Of a DNA stretch of 31,700 nt, positions 30,741 through 31,700 are shown piece after piece; the stretch's first letter is position 1; every line of letters starts with the position of its first letter. Under the pieces are notes generated by a model, which searched no databases, had not been told where the DNA came from, and worked only from the letters and a program-made list of their open reading frames with translations. The DNA is from Terfezia claveryi (taxonomy: Eukaryota > Ascomycota > Pezizomycetes > Pezizales > Pezizaceae): positions 1-31,700 of the forward strand of contig WHUX01000408.1 in the NCBI GenBank assembly GCA_015179025.1, read 5' to 3'. The position numbers and the translations under genes are program-made.

Positions 30741-31700
30741 TCCTTATGGACTCGAGCTAAAAAGAGCGTTGGAAATCGAGGAGGTTACTGATTTCGCTGA
30801 CTTTGACGAAGTACTTGCAGAGACTCAATATGTCGGATTAATTGAAATAGGGGAATGGGATTATCAGAAGTTCGCTAATGGAGACGTTCGCAAGGTTATG
30901 AAAATAACAGCGACTGAAAATATCCATGAACTTGCTGATCGATTGCCAACACAGTACAGGGATTTTGTAAAAATCTTTGGAAAGGAGTTGCAATCCGCCC
31001 TTCCCACGCACGGTCCACAAGACATGACTATTGAGTTAGAAGAAGGAAAGAGTCCCCCGTCAGGAAAACTATACCCCCTCTCCCCTGATGAACTGGAGCT
31101 TCTCAAAGAATACCTAGATGAGATGCTCCGAACCGGCAAGATAAGACCGAGCAAAAGCAGTGCTGGCGCTCCTATATTCTTCGCCAAACAGCCAAATGGC
31201 AAGCTCAGAATAGTCGTAGACTATAGAGGGCTCAATGCCATAACCAAAAAAGACAAGTATCCCCTACCACTTATGACTACCCTAATGGAACAAGTTGGTA
31301 CTTCACAGTTTTCTCCAAACTCGATCTCAAACTCGGGTTTAACCTACTCAGAATAGCGGCCGGAGACGAGTGGAAAACAGCATTCAAGACAAGATATGGC
31401 TTATACGAATATACAGTTATGCCTTTTGGGCTAACTAATGCGCCATCTGTTTTCCAGCGACATGTTAACAATATTCTATCGGAACGAATTGACCGAGGAA
31501 TAGTTGTATATATTGATGATATCCTCATTTATACCCAAACAGAGGAAGAACATGTCGAGCTCGTCCGTTGGGTGCTGCAGAAACTAATGGAGAATAACCT
31601 TTGTGTCAACATAGACAAGTGTATCTTCCATGTCCAGAAGTCGAATTTGTGGGATTTAAAGTAGGTAGAAAGAGGATACAAATGGGGCAGAAGAAAGTCG
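30741..31700 (+). pseudogene. pol: pol fragment: reverse transcriptase (copy G), continuing past the window
   Basis: The RT entry region, [20 protein letters not shown], is open to about 31300. A lost G near 31308 shifts the frame in FSKLDL. The frame recovers as [17 protein letters not shown] and [17 protein letters not shown] (YxDD), and a further loss near 31635 follows. The last codons, KKV, continue as EDILAWQAP at window position 1. The gene is cut by the window edge rather than by a visible breakpoint. Confidence 0.9.

Larger units (their letters stand above)
17230..31700 (+). mobile_element. Copy G: 5' part of a Ty3/gypsy chromovirus, interrupted by copy F
   Basis: The 5' LTR is in two parts, 17230-18122 and 27298-27866. 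It is followed by the primer site, gag, protease and RT to the window edge. The interruption is exactly copy F plus one copy of its 5-bp duplication. G itself sits in copy D's gag. Its last base in the window continues into base 1 (copy A) with no gap, in the same gene and frame. Confidence 0.92.

Overview
The window is almost entirely transposable elements, most of them nested in one another. I found no host gene, rRNA, complete tRNA, CRISPR array or bacterial feature. The content points to a filamentous fungus. One family is a Ty3/gypsy chromovirus: gag with a CCHC knuckle, an aspartic protease with DTG, RT with YIDD, RNase H, a DDE integrase and a C-terminal chromodomain. A second gypsy family and a Plavaka-like DNA transposon are also present. 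The sequence does not decide the lineage; truffle-like Pezizomycetes and Agaricomycetes are both plausible.

Layout. I call the chromovirus family 'TGTCACGGGG' after its LTR terminus. Its LTR is about 1,460 bp and a full element about 9.2 kb. Copy A (1-3605, +) is the 3' half of an element, from late RT to a truncated LTR. Gypsy B (3606-about 7365, +) abuts A inside that LTR and carries its own LTR, gag, protease and the start of RT. It stops where a degenerate Plavaka-like transposon begins (about 7366-9917). A noncoding stretch and a 30-bp minisatellite (10291-10527) follow. Copy C (about 10614-13468, +) begins inside integrase and ends in a complete LTR. Copy D (13469-17229, -) runs from RNase H back to gag. 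Copy G (+) starts with a complete 5' LTR at 17230, but that LTR is split by copy F. F (18123-27292, -) is complete, with both LTRs and a 5-bp target-site duplication, GGGGA. G resumes at 27298 and runs through gag, protease and RT to the window end.

Every pol and gag copy is broken, so none is likely to be autonomous. The copies decay differently. F has about eleven premature stops that compare with an intact codon in a sister copy, all of C-to-T/G-to-A type. A and G are broken mainly by single-base deletions. C has transversion stops and indels.

Three points go beyond a routine transposon annotation. (1) The last base of the window joins the first base without gap or overlap within the same pol gene, so the 31.7 kb may be a circular contig or molecule, a tandem unit, or an assembly artefact. 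In that reading G and A are one element. (2) All three gag copies share an in-frame UAG between gag and protease, followed by a possible stem-loop, which suggests stop-codon readthrough. (3) The bases just after the 5' LTR are complementary to a conserved site inside the LTR, as expected for a Tf1-like self-primed element.
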